Part shown: positions 23,612-32,902 of the stretch, piece by piece
Position numbering within the stretch: position 1 is the stretch's first letter
Layout: the number at the start of each line of letters is the position of its first letter
Origin: SAR202 cluster bacterium Io17-Chloro-G6
GTDB lineage: Bacteria; Chloroflexota; Dehalococcoidia; UBA3495
DNA: 33,458 nt
Reading direction: 5' to 3'
Assembly: GCA_002816585.1 (NCBI GenBank)
Contig: MUCT01000043.1
Span: 1 to 33,458 of the forward strand
Notes under the pieces: generated by a model
The model's database searches: none
What the model saw: the letters and a program-made list of their open reading frames with translations, nothing else
Told to the model about the DNA's origin: nothing
Made by a program: the position numbers and the translations under genes

Positions 23612-24165
23612 TCCCGGTGGAACAATTCGTTCAGATCCAGCGATAGGGCGTCCATTAACGGGGTACTGAGTTCTCCGTGGTTACCGTAATGGCCATGGGA
23701 TTGGAATCCGTCGGCCCCAAGTACCATTACCTCGACCGATTCGGTTTCTGGATCAACTAACCAATACTCCCTGACCCCATGGCGGGCATATAGAATCCTC
23801 TTGTATCCACGGTCAAATTCGGCGGTGCCTGGCGAAATGACCTCAACTACTAGGTCCGGCGCACCCTGAACATTCGCCGCAGTGATGATTTCCGACCGGG
23901 CATTGGAAACAAACATGACATCAGGCTGTACAACGTCATTCTCAGAAAGTACTACGTCCAGAGGGGCAAGCCGCACCCGACCCAGGCGTCCCGACGAGAC
24001 AAACAAATCCAGCAGCCGGAATAAGTTAGCGACAATCCTCTGATGATTGTCAGCAGGCGACGGAGCCAAAATCATCTCTCCAGCGAGGAGTTGATAGCGC
24101 TTATCCCCGCGCATACTCATGTAATCCCTGACGGTGAATTTCAATTTGGGTTTGGGTTGCGTCAT
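23608..24165 (-). CDS. Uma2-family (DUF820) endonuclease-fold protein
   Basis: A 185-residue PD-(D/E)XK-like protein. The family pattern is YQLLAGEMILAPSPADNHQRI, then VVQPDVMFV, then APDLVVEVISPGTAEFDRGYK, then HGVREYWLVDPET. The conserved Asp, Glu and Lys are all present. Uma2 proteins are expanded in cyanobacteria and Chloroflexota, and their biological role is unknown. The start is ambiguous: ATG 24165 (MTQPKPKLKF) fits the family N-terminus, while a GTG at 24198 would add 11 residues. It is monocistronic. Confidence 0.88.
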   Translation of the reverse strand: MTQPKPKLKFTVRDYMSMRGDKRYQLLAGEMILAPSPADNHQRIVANLFRLLDLFVSSGRLGRVRLAPLDVVLSENDVVQPDVMFVSNARSEIITAANVQGAPDLVVEVISPGTAEFDRGYKRILYARHGVREYWLVDPETESVEVMVLGADGFQSHGHYGNHGELSTPLMDALSLDLNELFHRD

Positions 24166-24290
24166 GACGTGTAACCTAGCACGGGAATCCTTCGCCACTA
24201 TTATACCAGCCAGTCACTTGGCCGGTCTTGAAATGCGGCCAGATTGTGGCGCGGCGCGGCTACGCTAACTCTGCTTGAAGGGGCCAGGGT

Positions 24291-25670
24291 TTACTCTGAG
24301 CCGCGCTCTTGGTAGGCCCGCACGCGGTCCGGCGTTTTGGGAGTGGGTATGAACCAATAACCGAGCGCCGCCAAACAGTAGATGATGACCAGCGGGATCA
24401 AGGCCCATTTGTAACTGCCCGTATGGTCGAAGATTATCCCCATCCAGAACGGAGTCCACATGGACATTAGCTGGTCAGGAAGGTGCTGCCAACCTCGCAG
24501 CGTAGCGTAACTGCGCCGCCCGAAAAAGTCCCCCATGATAGCCCAGGCCAAGGGATTGGCTGTTTCGGAGAAGGCCAACAGAACCACAAATGCGAACACC
24601 TGCCAGATTCGCCCGGTGTCCTCCACCAGGATGAACATGGCCAATGCTCCGCCAATCATGCAGACGGAACTCAACTTCTGTTTGGACCATCTATCTCCCA
24701 TCCAGCCGACGACGGGTGTCATCAACAAGAGAGCGAAGGACATTACCCCGATTAAGGCCACGGCGATGGGTTGAGAGTCATCTTGGGTGCGTCCCGATCC
24801 CATCAGGAACCAGACCATCAAAGGCACCAACAGCCACGACACTCCAGAATGAACTATGTTCCGCATCCCTACGGCCAGCACCAACATCCAGAATGCCGGC
24901 GTCCTCATGGCCTCCGGGGCAGTGAAATCCGGCTCCCCCGCCTGAAGTAGGGCGGCCCCGTGACGGCCTCTTCCGGGGTTTCGTTCTGCCCCCGAAATGG
25001 CTCCGGCGAAGTTGATCTCATTTTCCGGAATTGGGTCTCCATCTGGCCGCAGCCCCATGCCCTCCGGGTTCCGGCGGATCAGCAACGACAGAGGAATGAC
25101 CACCGCTAGGATAATCACGCCGGAGATGAAGGCCGCCGGACGCCACCCGGCGCTTAGCACCAAGAAACCCATTAGTGGAGCGATGGCGATGCCGCCGATT
25201 GCCGTGCCCGTTCCGGCTATCCCCATCGCCAAGCCGCGGCGCCGGCGGAACCACCCGTTCAGGGCCGGCATAGTGGCGTTGTTGTAGCCGGCCCGGAACC
25301 CCAGGGACATCAGCCCCACGAAGACGCAGACGAAGTAGAGATAGTTCTGAGTGAACGAGAGCAGAATGAACCCGAGACCGGACGTGAGACCGCCAAACAT
25401 CATGATGACCCGGGGACCGAAGCGGTCTGTGGCCCAACCCATTAATGGGCCCTGGAGCCCACCTTCCATACGGCCCATCGACTCGGCGAACGAAATGGCG
25501 GCCACACCAACGCCCAGATAGTTGTGCAGCGGGATGATGTAGGAGGTGAAACCCTTGTTAAAGGTGCCGTGTTTCAGGGAATCGGCCCCGGCTGAGATGA
25601 TTGCAATCCACCAGCCATAGAAAATGTTTCGGGGCAGATGCAGCTTCTGTGTGATCTGTTCTTTAATCAA
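24291..25670 (-). CDS. MFS transporter
   Basis: A 459-residue major-facilitator transporter with about 12 membrane segments and the motif-A loop GWATDRFGPRV between helices 2 and 3. A long charged central loop (about 205-255, ERNPGRGRHGAALLQAGEPD) separates the halves. The pattern resembles the oxalate/formate-antiporter and monocarboxylate branch, so import or export of a small organic acid is plausible. The start TTG 25670 lacks a good ribosome site and no ATG precedes the first helix. Its neighbours, MmgE/PrpD and cupin genes, suggest a link to organic-acid catabolism, by context only. Confidence 0.88.
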   Translation of the reverse strand: MIKEQITQKLHLPRNIFYGWWIAIISAGADSLKHGTFNKGFTSYIIPLHNYLGVGVAAISFAESMGRMEGGLQGPLMGWATDRFGPRVIMMFGGLTSGLGFILLSFTQNYLYFVCVFVGLMSLGFRAGYNNATMPALNGWFRRRRGLAMGIAGTGTAIGGIAIAPLMGFLVLSAGWRPAAFISGVIILAVVIPLSLLIRRNPEGMGLRPDGDPIPENEINFAGAISGAERNPGRGRHGAALLQAGEPDFTAPEAMRTPAFWMLVLAVGMRNIVHSGVSWLLVPLMVWFLMGSGRTQDDSQPIAVALIGVMSFALLLMTPVVGWMGDRWSKQKLSSVCMIGGALAMFILVEDTGRIWQVFAFVVLLAFSETANPLAWAIMGDFFGRRSYATLRGWQHLPDQLMSMWTPFWMGIIFDHTGSYKWALIPLVIIYCLAALGYWFIPTPKTPDRVRAYQERGSE

Positions 25671-25876
25671 GTTGGAGAGGGTTCCGGGCCGTCAACGGCC
25701 AAGGGCCCGTTGACGATTATATAATCGAGAGCCGGGACGGCCATCCGGCCATGCCCGGTTGAGTATACAGCCAGATGTGATTTCAAGGCCCGGCGCTGGT
25801 TATGGATTCGACCAAACCAGCTGCACGGGTGGCGCTTACTCTGATCAGTCGAAATGGACGATCGCGCAGAACTCTA

Positions 25877-25904
25877 ATGGCCCAGCCGCAATTGGCCGGG
25901 CCAT
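25877..25904 (-). terminator. hairpin after the cupin gene
   Basis: An 11-bp stem with one G-U pair (25877-25887 with 25894-25904; ATGGCCCAGCC/GGCCGGGCCAT) lies 37 bp beyond the cupin stop in the direction of transcription. There is no T run, so it may work as a weak or Rho-assisted terminator. A second stem (25690-25698/25707-25715) lies further on, before the MFS start. Confidence 0.45.
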
Positions 25905-25940
25905 AATTGATTGATTGAATCAATGCCATAGCGGCCGGTT

Positions 25941-26330
25941 CTAGAGGTTGATGACGATGTTGTCCGGACCTCTCGACAATATGGCTTCAGCCGGCTCGTC
26001 GTACGGGTTGCCTTCGATGTGGTTGAAGTTGGCAGGCACGAAGATAAACTCTCCGGGTCCGGCCTCCATGTACTCTTTGTAGTCCTCACCGTAGTAAACC
26101 CGGATATGCCCTTTGACGACATATGCGGCGGTTTCGGCCTCGCCGTGGTGATGTGGCGGTCCCATGGTGTTGGGCACGCATTCCACATGACCCAGCCAGA
26201 TCTTCTTAGCCCCGGCGGTGTTACTGTCGATACCCGGCTTCCGAATCATGCCGGCCGTCTGGGCCGTGCTATCTGGGGATGCCGTACCCTTAACTATTTT
26301 CAGTTCTTTTCCGCTGACCGTGGTGCTCAT
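25941..26330 (-). CDS. cupin-domain protein
   Basis: A 129-residue single cupin (type 2) with the full metal motif GPPHHHGEAETAAYVVKGHIRVYYG and the second motif PGEFIFVPANFNHIEGNP. His64, Glu68 and His103 in the metal positions suggest an active metal site, for example isomerase, decarboxylase or dioxygenase. The substrate is not readable. GAGG precedes ATG 26330. It lies divergently from the MmgE/PrpD gene and could process the same substrate. Confidence 0.88.
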   Translation of the reverse strand: MSTTVSGKELKIVKGTASPDSTAQTAGMIRKPGIDSNTAGAKKIWLGHVECVPNTMGPPHHHGEAETAAYVVKGHIRVYYGEDYKEYMEAGPGEFIFVPANFNHIEGNPYDEPAEAILSRGPDNIVINL

Positions 26331-26682
26331 TAGACCTCAAACCTCCCCTAGGCTCGAATGTGAGTTGTCATATACTGTGGTAGTCACCTGACCGCCAATG
26401 ATACTCCGCCGCCCGTAGAGCAGCAAGGGAGTGCGAACACGACTCGTCATCCTTCGGACATGACTGGCACGCATGCCAATAACCTTTGTCAAGACAGACA
26501 GATCTATTGATCATCTTGATCCTCGACCCAAAACAAATTACCAACCCGACGTAACCCGACCCGTGGATCAGATATGTTATGAAAAGGCGGCTGCGCCGCC
26601 GCCCGCCCCATTTGCTTGACGTGGCCAAGCGTGCTTTACTGGAGCGGCAAAGTCTAGTCCGAATGGCTACTGGAGTTTCAAC
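26331..26682. other. divergent intergenic region, cupin / MmgE-PrpD
   Basis: About 350 bp between two divergent genes and presumably holding both promoters. Seen are GGCGGC/GCCGCC with a TGC loop (26586-26600), TGGCA/TGCCA around 26466 and a TTGATC-like repeat near 26510. A TTGACG at 26616 lacks a -10 at the right distance. There is no gene or RNA I can support. Confidence 0.4.
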
Positions 26683-28050
26683 GTGGAAGTCACTAAAAAG
26701 ATCGCCGAATACGTCGTCAACACCGGGCTGGAAGACTTCCCGCCCGAGGCAATCTCCGCGGCCAAGGCGGCCATCATCGACTGCCTGGGTTGCGCCCTGG
26801 CCGGGTCCAAAGAACCCCTGGCGGACATTTTGGTCAACTACCTGACCGACCTGGGCGGCAAACCCGCTTCCACCGTGATCGGGCGCGGCTTCAAAACCAG
26901 CGCCCCCGAAGCGGGGTTGATCAATGGGGCTATGTCCCACGCGCTGGACTACGACGACATCACTTTCATAACCAAAACTCACCCCAGCGCTGTATTGATT
27001 CCGGCGGCGCTTCCGGTTGCCGAAGAAGCGAGAGCGTCCGGCCGGGACATGCTCCTCGCATACCTGGTGGGGTTTGAAGTTGCCTGCGCCGTTGGCGATG
27101 CCATCAGCCCCGCCTATTACGACGACCTTGGCTGGCACCCCACCGGGCCCTTGGGCGCCTTGGGAGCTGCCGCCTCTGCGTCACGGTTGCTAGGACTTAA
27201 TGAAGAACAAACGGCCATGGCGATCTCTTTGGCGGCTTCCCAATCATCGGGACTGCGCCAGAACTTCGGCACCATGACCAAGCCCTTCCATGCCGGCCAC
27301 GCCTGTAAGTCGGGCATTACCGCCGCCAAACTGGTGCAACACGGCTTCACATCGGGGACCGACGCCCTGGAGGGACGCTTCGGGTTCATGCGCGCCTTCT
27401 CCGGTGGCAACGACTACGATCCAGAGAAGGCCGCCACATCGTTGGGCGAAAGATGCTTCATGATCGAGTCCGGAATCGAGATCAAGAAATACCCCTGCTG
27501 CGGCAGCGCCCACCTCGCCCTGGACGCGACCACCAAAATGCAGCAGCGGGAGACGTTGGCTGCAGCCAACATTGAGCGCATCGAGGTCCGGGTGGACTTC
27601 GACCCGCCCCGGTCCCTGATCCACTCCCGGCCCAAGGAGGGACTGGAGGGCAAATTCAGCATGCAGTATTGCCTGGCCGCGGAGTTATTGGACGGCCGTG
27701 TGGGTATGTCGACGTTCACCGACGAGCAGGTGATGCGGCCGGAGGCCCAGGACCTCATCCCCAAGATTGAGATGAAACGGCACGCCGGATACGAGGGCCA
27801 GACCAGCTGGACCGAAGCCTACAACGAGGTTGAGATCCATTTGAAGGATGGGCGGGTGTTGACCGAGCGGGCCGACCGCGCCACCACCGGGGCTTTACGG
27901 GGCGCGACAATGGATGAAGTGCGGGTCAAGTTCCAAGACTGCGCAGGCATCGCCCTGACCCGCGAGAACGCCGCCTCTGTCCTGGAGATGCTGGACAACC
28001 TGGAAGACTTGGGCGCCGTCGGCCCACTAGCTGATCTACTGGGCGGTTGA
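26683..28050 (+). CDS. MmgE/PrpD-family protein
   Basis: A 455-residue MmgE/PrpD fold. The all-helical domain carries NGAMSHALDYDDITF (family signature) and KPFHAGHACKSG. The small alpha/beta domain follows after IKKYPCCGSAH. Members include 2-methylcitrate dehydratase and cis-aconitate decarboxylase. Here the substrate is open, since no methylcitrate synthase or lyase is adjacent. GTG start at 26683, with TGGAG 7 nt before. It overlaps the convergent SDR gene by 15 bp, leaving no room for a terminator. Confidence 0.93.
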   Translation: MEVTKKIAEYVVNTGLEDFPPEAISAAKAAIIDCLGCALAGSKEPLADILVNYLTDLGGKPASTVIGRGFKTSAPEAGLINGAMSHALDYDDITFITKTHPSAVLIPAALPVAEEARASGRDMLLAYLVGFEVACAVGDAISPAYYDDLGWHPTGPLGALGAAASASRLLGLNEEQTAMAISLAASQSSGLRQNFGTMTKPFHAGHACKSGITAAKLVQHGFTSGTDALEGRFGFMRAFSGGNDYDPEKAATSLGERCFMIESGIEIKKYPCCGSAHLALDATTKMQQRETLAAANIERIEVRVDFDPPRSLIHSRPKEGLEGKFSMQYCLAAELLDGRVGMSTFTDEQVMRPEAQDLIPKIEMKRHAGYEGQTSWTEAYNEVEIHLKDGRVLTERADRATTGALRGATMDEVRVKFQDCAGIALTRENAASVLEMLDNLEDLGAVGPLADLLGG

Positions 28051-28785
28051 TCCGCCGTCGATCACCAACTCGGAGCCGGTGACGAAGCTCGATTCATCGG
28101 AAGCCAGATACAAGGCCCCGTAGGCGATGTCTTGCGCGGTGCCTATTCTGGCGAGGGCGGTCCGGTCTGCCGCCGATTGCCGGCTGTCGGCATCCGGCCA
28201 AACCTGGTCCCCCATGTCAGTGTCGATGGGCCCGGGATGTATGGAATTGGCCCGGATGCCCTCCACCGCGTACTGGATGGCGGTGGACTTTGTGAAGATA
28301 CGCACTGCGCCTTTGGACGCGCTGTAGGCCGCGCTGGTGCGGCTTCCGACCAAACCGGCGGTTGATGATATGTTGATGATCGAACCGCCCCCCGCCTTCC
28401 TCATCTCAGGTATGGCAGCCTTGGTCCCGAGGAACACACCTTTGGCGTTCACTCCCAACAGATCGTCCCACTGCTCGGATGAGGTCTCCAAAACGTGTCC
28501 CCGCCGCCAGATGCCCGCGTTATTGATTAAGATGTCTATCTTCCCGAAGCTAGCCACCGCCGACTGGATAGCTGCGTCCCATTGATTTTCGTCGGTCACG
28601 TCCAGGTGCATGTAGACCGCGTCGCCACCGGCCTCGGCGATCTCGGCCGCCACAGCGGTACCTTCTTGATCCAACACGTCGGCCAGCACAACTTTGGCGC
28701 CCTCTTGGGCAAACAACCGGGCTTCTGCGGCGCCCTGACCTCGGGCCGCTCCGGTGATCAAGGCAACCTTCCCTTGCAACCGCAT
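28036..28785 (-). CDS. SDR-family oxidoreductase
   Basis: A fourth 249-residue SDR, related to the tandem trio at 3.6-6.0 kb but not part of it: TGAARGQG (11-18), NNAG (88-91), Ser141, Tyr154, Lys158 (YSASK) and C-terminal VIDGGSTAQ. The Asp at the end of beta-2 (ADV) favours NAD. After YSASK the segment HPGPIDTDMG is the standard SDR turn, whereas the trio has MPPM there. GAGGGA precedes ATG 28785. It converges on the MmgE/PrpD gene. Confidence 0.92.
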   Translation of the reverse strand: MRLQGKVALITGAARGQGAAEARLFAQEGAKVVLADVLDQEGTAVAAEIAEAGGDAVYMHLDVTDENQWDAAIQSAVASFGKIDILINNAGIWRRGHVLETSSEQWDDLLGVNAKGVFLGTKAAIPEMRKAGGGSIINISSTAGLVGSRTSAAYSASKGAVRIFTKSTAIQYAVEGIRANSIHPGPIDTDMGDQVWPDADSRQSAADRTALARIGTAQDIAYGALYLASDESSFVTGSELVIDGGSTAQ

Positions 28786-28922
28786 TACTTGTCCCTCAGC
28801 ATAAAGTACAATTTTGTTCGCTTTTTCTCTGGCCCTTTCTCAGGATGGAGAGTGTACCCCGTGGGTGACTCAGACACAAATGGATAACGACGGACGTACC
28901 TGAAACGATTATTTGATAGTTA

Positions 28923-28958
28923 TTGACAATGAAATCCAGCCGCCTCTAATATAAGAGG
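28923..28958 (+). promoter_or_regulatory. promoter of the DUF1800 operon with overlapping dyad
   Basis: A perfect TTGACA (28923-28928) and TAATAT (28947-28952) are spaced 18 bp. CCTCT (28943-28947) and AGAGG (28954-28958) form a perfect inverted repeat across the -10, a good position for a repressor. The predicted transcript has an 85-nt leader ending in GGGAGGAG before ATG 29045. Confidence 0.65.
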
Positions 28959-29044
28959 TTAGAATCACTGGGCGAAATGCGCCTTGCAATTACCCCTTGC
29001 CCAGTCTATAAATTCGGTAGAATCCACCAAATGGGAGGAGCAAT

Positions 29045-30448
29045 ATGAGTGACCAGGATATCGCCTTAATGGCCCACCTCATGCGCCGCGCTGGATTTGG
29101 CGCCACCCGGGAAGAGCTGGAGACTCGAGTAGCCAAGGGCTACGAAGCCACAGTGGAAGAGCTACTCAACACCAACGAGCAGGAAGAGGTTGACCGCATT
29201 GAAATGATGCGGTACCACCCCTGGGCCTGGCGTCCGGGCACTCTCCCCGGCATGGGCGCCGCCGAGTGGCTGCACGATCTGGTCAACACCAAGCGCCCCC
29301 TGGAAGAGAAGATGGCGCTGTTCTGGCACGGCATCTTCGCCACCGGCGTTTCCAAGGTAGACCACTACGACGATGTCATGGACATGATCGTGAAGTTCCG
29401 CCAGAAGGGCATGGGCGACTTCCGCGAACTGCTCCTTGAAATGGCCAAAGACCCAGCCATGATTTACTGGTTGGACAATAACGACAACCACGCCGACGCG
29501 GTCAACGAGAACTGGGGCCGTGAGTTGCTGGAACTCTTCAGCATGGGAGTGGGTAACTACACCGAGGATGACGTGAGAGATTGCTCCCGGTCATTCACTG
29601 GCTGGACCATCCAGCCTAAGCTGCCCCGTGGACCGATTGGCCGCCACGACTGGTTCTTCGAGTTCAAAGAAGAAGACCACGACGACACCGAGAAGACCTT
29701 CTTGAACCATACAGGCAACTTCGATGGTGACGACATCATCCGTTTCATCAGCGAAGACCCGGCCTGCGCCCGCTTCATCGCCCGCCACCTTTACAACTTC
29801 TTCGTGGCCGACGAGGCCCAAGTCCCCGCTTGGTCGGTGACCCCGCCCCGCGACCCCGAAGCCGTTGACCTGTTGGCCAACACACTGATGAGCAATGGCT
29901 ACGACATGCGGACCACCCTCCGCGTGCTGTTCAACTCCGACTTCTTCAAGAACTCCCGCTTTGAGCGGCTGAAGAACCCCACCGAAGTCGTGGTAGGAAC
30001 TCTCCGGCTGGTCGGCGGCGCCGAGTTCCCCGCCCCTGGCATCGGCGATCTGTCCCGGCAGCCCAGCTACATGGGCCAGGACCTGCTCAATCCTCCATCG
30101 GTGGAAGGTTGGCACACCGGAGCCGAGTGGATCAACAGCGGCTCCCTGATGCGCCGCGTCAACTTCACGGCAGAATTAGTGGGAGACGTTTCCCGCCCCG
30201 GGATCAGGGACATGGTCGACCGGATGATCGCCAAGGGCGATACTTCACCAGAGAGCGTGGTCAACGGCGCCTTGGACCTCATGGGTCCCTTGAAAGTCAA
30301 TCCTGAGAGCCTCGTCGAACTGGTAGGCTTCGTCTCCGAGGGTGGGGATTTCTCCTGGGACTCGGCGGATAGTATCGAGAAATCCACGGTCCGCGTATCC
30401 GAATTGCTCCAACTCATAGTTTCGTTGCGCGAGTACCAATACGCCTAA
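29045..30448 (+). CDS. DUF1800-family protein
   Basis: A 467-residue DUF1800 protein. Marks in order: HLMRRAGFGAT (11-21), the FWHGIFAT block (93-100), NENWGRELLELFSMG (154-168), the DVRDxxRSFTGW stretch (176-187), the RFIARHLYNFFV segment, and LLNPPSVEGW near the C-terminus. DUF1800 has no known biochemical function and is nearly always beside DUF1501, as here 22 nt downstream. Most relatives have an N-terminal secretion signal, but this one starts directly with the conserved helix. GGGAGGAG precedes ATG. Confidence 0.9.
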   Translation: MSDQDIALMAHLMRRAGFGATREELETRVAKGYEATVEELLNTNEQEEVDRIEMMRYHPWAWRPGTLPGMGAAEWLHDLVNTKRPLEEKMALFWHGIFATGVSKVDHYDDVMDMIVKFRQKGMGDFRELLLEMAKDPAMIYWLDNNDNHADAVNENWGRELLELFSMGVGNYTEDDVRDCSRSFTGWTIQPKLPRGPIGRHDWFFEFKEEDHDDTEKTFLNHTGNFDGDDIIRFISEDPACARFIARHLYNFFVADEAQVPAWSVTPPRDPEAVDLLANTLMSNGYDMRTTLRVLFNSDFFKNSRFERLKNPTEVVVGTLRLVGGAEFPAPGIGDLSRQPSYMGQDLLNPPSVEGWHTGAEWINSGSLMRRVNFTAELVGDVSRPGIRDMVDRMIAKGDTSPESVVNGALDLMGPLKVNPESLVELVGFVSEGGDFSWDSADSIEKSTVRVSELLQLIVSLREYQYA

Positions 30449-30470
30449 TCAGTAGGAGGATTACTAACAG

Positions 30471-31601
30471 ATGACTAGCACAAAGAAAGACCCGGTTCTG
30501 GTTGTATTCCAGCTTTCGGGGGGCAATGACTACCTGAATACAGTTATCCCCTACGCTGACCCAATATACCGTGACTCGCGGCCCACAGTAGGGATCGCCG
30601 ATGACCGAGTCATAAAGATCGATGAAAAAGTCGGGTTCCATCCGGAGATGGGGCCTCTGAAAAAAATCTATGACCGTGGCGATATGGCCATCATCCACGG
30701 CATCGGCTACCCGAAATCTCCCCGTTCCCACTTCCGCTCGATGGACATCTGGCACACTTGTGAGCCCATCGCATTGGGAACTGAGGGCTGGCTGGGCCGC
30801 GCCACCCGCGACCTAGACCCCGGCAAGGAGAACGTCTTGACCACGGTCAGCTTCGGTCCTTCCCTGTTCCGGGCGCTGACCCTGACAGGAACCCCGGTTG
30901 CGGTGGTGGACGACCTAGATAACTACGGCCTGCTCCCCGGTATCACCGAGAAAGAACAGCGGACCAAGATTTTGGACCGTTTCGCCCGGATGTACTCACC
31001 GGCCATCGGTAGCAGCGCAGTGATGGACTACATGGGACAGACCGGCTTGGACACCCTGGAGGGCGCCGACATCTTGAACAAGGCCCCGGGTATGTATTCA
31101 TCCAACGTGGAGTACCCCGACACGCCCATCGCCAAGAAGCTCAAGGGCATTGCCCAAGTGCACATGGCCGATTTCGGTACTCGTATCTTCTACGTTGACC
31201 ACGGCAGCTTCGACAGCCACTCCAACCAAAATGGGATGGCCGACAAGCTGTGGAAGGACGTTTCCGAAGGCATGGACGCCTTCTTGGACGATCTCCGAGA
31301 GCACGACGTCAGCGACAATGTTGCCGTCCTGATGTTCACTGAGTTCGGTCGGCGGACCCATGACAATGGCTCCGGGACAGACCACGGCGCCGGCGGAGCG
31401 GCCTTCATGTACGGCGATCCCATAAAGGGCGGCCAGTACAGCGAGTTCCCATCGATGAAAGCTGAGGACCTGGAACAGGGCGACGTCGTACCAAACTACG
31501 ACTTCCGCGGCCTGTACACCACCATCGTCGAAGACTGGTTGGGTCTGGATGGCAAGCCCATCGTCGACGGCGAATTTGAGAAACTGCCCATCTTCAAATA
31601 A
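30471..31601 (+). CDS. DUF1501-family protein
   Basis: A 376-residue DUF1501 protein of the alkaline-phosphatase/sulfatase fold. Marks are VVFQLSGGNDYLNTVIP (11-27), the SHFRSMDIWHT loop (86-96), FYVDHGSFDSHSNQ (240-253), MFTEFGRR (288-295) and GTDHGAGGAAFMYGD (302-316). The scattered Asp, His and Asn residues are placed as in metal-dependent phosphatases, but no activity is proven for the family. Most members are Tat exported; this one has only MTSTKKDP before the first strand. It is cotranscribed with DUF1800. AGGAGG lies about 12 nt before the ATG. Confidence 0.9.
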   Translation: MTSTKKDPVLVVFQLSGGNDYLNTVIPYADPIYRDSRPTVGIADDRVIKIDEKVGFHPEMGPLKKIYDRGDMAIIHGIGYPKSPRSHFRSMDIWHTCEPIALGTEGWLGRATRDLDPGKENVLTTVSFGPSLFRALTLTGTPVAVVDDLDNYGLLPGITEKEQRTKILDRFARMYSPAIGSSAVMDYMGQTGLDTLEGADILNKAPGMYSSNVEYPDTPIAKKLKGIAQVHMADFGTRIFYVDHGSFDSHSNQNGMADKLWKDVSEGMDAFLDDLREHDVSDNVAVLMFTEFGRRTHDNGSGTDHGAGGAAFMYGDPIKGGQYSEFPSMKAEDLEQGDVVPNYDFRGLYTTIVEDWLGLDGKPIVDGEFEKLPIFK

Positions 31602-31656
31602 GAGGACTGGGGAATTGTTGGCCCCCGATTGGGCCAATAGATAACTTAAATTTTAT

Positions 31657-31680
31657 ACGCCCGGCGCATACGCCGGGCGT
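31657..31680 (+). terminator. GC hairpin between DUF1501 and the propeller gene
   Basis: ACGCCCGGCG and CGCCGGGCGT form a perfect 10-bp stem with a CATA loop. A second imperfect stem (about 31680-31702, TAATCGGG/CCCCGGATTA) follows at once. There is no T run, so this may be a processing or attenuation site rather than a full stop. The next gene has its own ribosome site. Confidence 0.45.
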
Positions 31681-31749
31681 AATCGGGATGCCCCGGATTA
31701 CGCTCGATTAAGAGTCGTTACAACGGGCATCAACATACGGAGGAAATTA

Positions 31750-32814
31750 ATGCTTACGGAAACAGTGGCAGGCCGAACCTACGACTACAGCCACAACGTT
31801 GGCCGCGGCGCCCAGACCGGAATGGGCTTCAGCACCCCCGTGTCCATGGCGTTCGGTCCCGACGGCACGGTATACGTAGCCAACCGGGGCAGCGAGAGCA
31901 TCAGCAACGTTGGTTGGAACCGCACCGGCGTGGGCCAGCGGGTGTGCAAGCTCACTATCGGCGCCGAGCGGGGCGAAGAAGAGTTCTTGGGTGAATTTAG
32001 CAGATACGGCAACGGCAAAGGACAGGTTATCTGGCCTGCCGGCATCGCCACCGACAGCCAAGGACAGGTGTTCGTCACCGACGAGTGGTTGAACCGAGTG
32101 TCGGTATTCGAAAAAGAAGGCGATTTCATCCGGTCATTCGACACCGTGCAACCCGGTGACAGCGATCCCAACGGCGCTTCAGGGATCGCGATCGCGCCCG
32201 ACGGTACCGTCTACGTCACCGACAGCCGCAGCCACAAAGTGCGCCTGTTCCAGAATGATGGCACGTTCGTCAGTTCCTTTGGCACCCAAGGAGTAACCGA
32301 AGGCCAGTTGGATTCGCCTTGGGGTATCACCGTGGACAAAGACGGCAAGGTCTACGTTGCCGACTTCAAGAACCACCGGGTTCAGAAGTTCTCGGCCGAC
32401 GGCAAGTTCGAGGCTCAGATCGGACGCCCGGGCAACAGACGAGGCGACCTGAACTACCCCACGGACGTGGCCGTCGACTCTGATGGTGACATCTACGTCT
32501 GCGACTGGACTGACAACCGCTGGGGCAAGGGACGAGTGCACATCTTCACACCCGAAGGCCAGTTCCTGACCTCTCTGACGGGTGACGCCCAACAGTTGTC
32601 GCAATGGGCCCAGATGACCGTCGACGCCAACGCCGACTACGCCAAGCGCCGCCGGGAAGTCTACAGCACCGAGCCAGAATGGACATTCGCTCAGCCCACC
32701 GCGGTGGAATGGGACACAGACAACAACCGTCTGTTGGTATCGGACACCCAGCGCAGCCGAATACAGGTCTACAACAAGCAGGCTGGATACCTGGTGCCGC
32801 AGCTCAATCTCTGA
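31750..32814 (+). CDS. NHL-repeat beta-propeller protein
   Basis: A 354-residue six-bladed NHL propeller. Repeats with the shape GIxxDxxGxxYVxDxxxxRVxxF occur at GIATDSQGQVFVTDEWLNRV, GIAIAPDGTVYVTDSRSHKV, GITVDKDGKVYVADFKNHRV and DVAVDSDGDIYVCDWTDNRW, with first and last blades more divergent. There is no secretion signal, lipobox or enzyme domain. NHL propellers usually bind partner proteins, peptides or RNA, or act as lyases or lactonases. GGAGG lies 7 nt before ATG. The gene is 148 nt behind DUF1501 and closed by a terminator, so the three genes form one unit. A joint function is inference. Confidence 0.87.
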   Translation: MLTETVAGRTYDYSHNVGRGAQTGMGFSTPVSMAFGPDGTVYVANRGSESISNVGWNRTGVGQRVCKLTIGAERGEEEFLGEFSRYGNGKGQVIWPAGIATDSQGQVFVTDEWLNRVSVFEKEGDFIRSFDTVQPGDSDPNGASGIAIAPDGTVYVTDSRSHKVRLFQNDGTFVSSFGTQGVTEGQLDSPWGITVDKDGKVYVADFKNHRVQKFSADGKFEAQIGRPGNRRGDLNYPTDVAVDSDGDIYVCDWTDNRWGKGRVHIFTPEGQFLTSLTGDAQQLSQWAQMTVDANADYAKRRREVYSTEPEWTFAQPTAVEWDTDNNRLLVSDTQRSRIQVYNKQAGYLVPQLNL

Positions 32815-32863
32815 TTTCCAAATCTTGCGGCTTCGGCGGCAGGAATTATCAGTGGACACCATC

Positions 32864-32902
32864 CCTTGGCGGAGCCGTAAAGGTCTCCGCCAAGGTTTTT
32901 TT
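32864..32902 (+). terminator. intrinsic terminator of the DUF1800-DUF1501-NHL unit
   Basis: CCTTGGCGGAG (32864-32874) and CTCCGCCAAGG (32885-32895) give a perfect 11-bp stem with a 10-nt loop, followed by T7 (32896-32902). It lies 50 bp beyond the NHL stop. Confidence 0.93.

Noticed and set aside
26616..26640. Promoter for MmgE/PrpD from TTGACG
   Set aside because: The only -10-like hexamer (TTTACT) is 13 bp away, too close.
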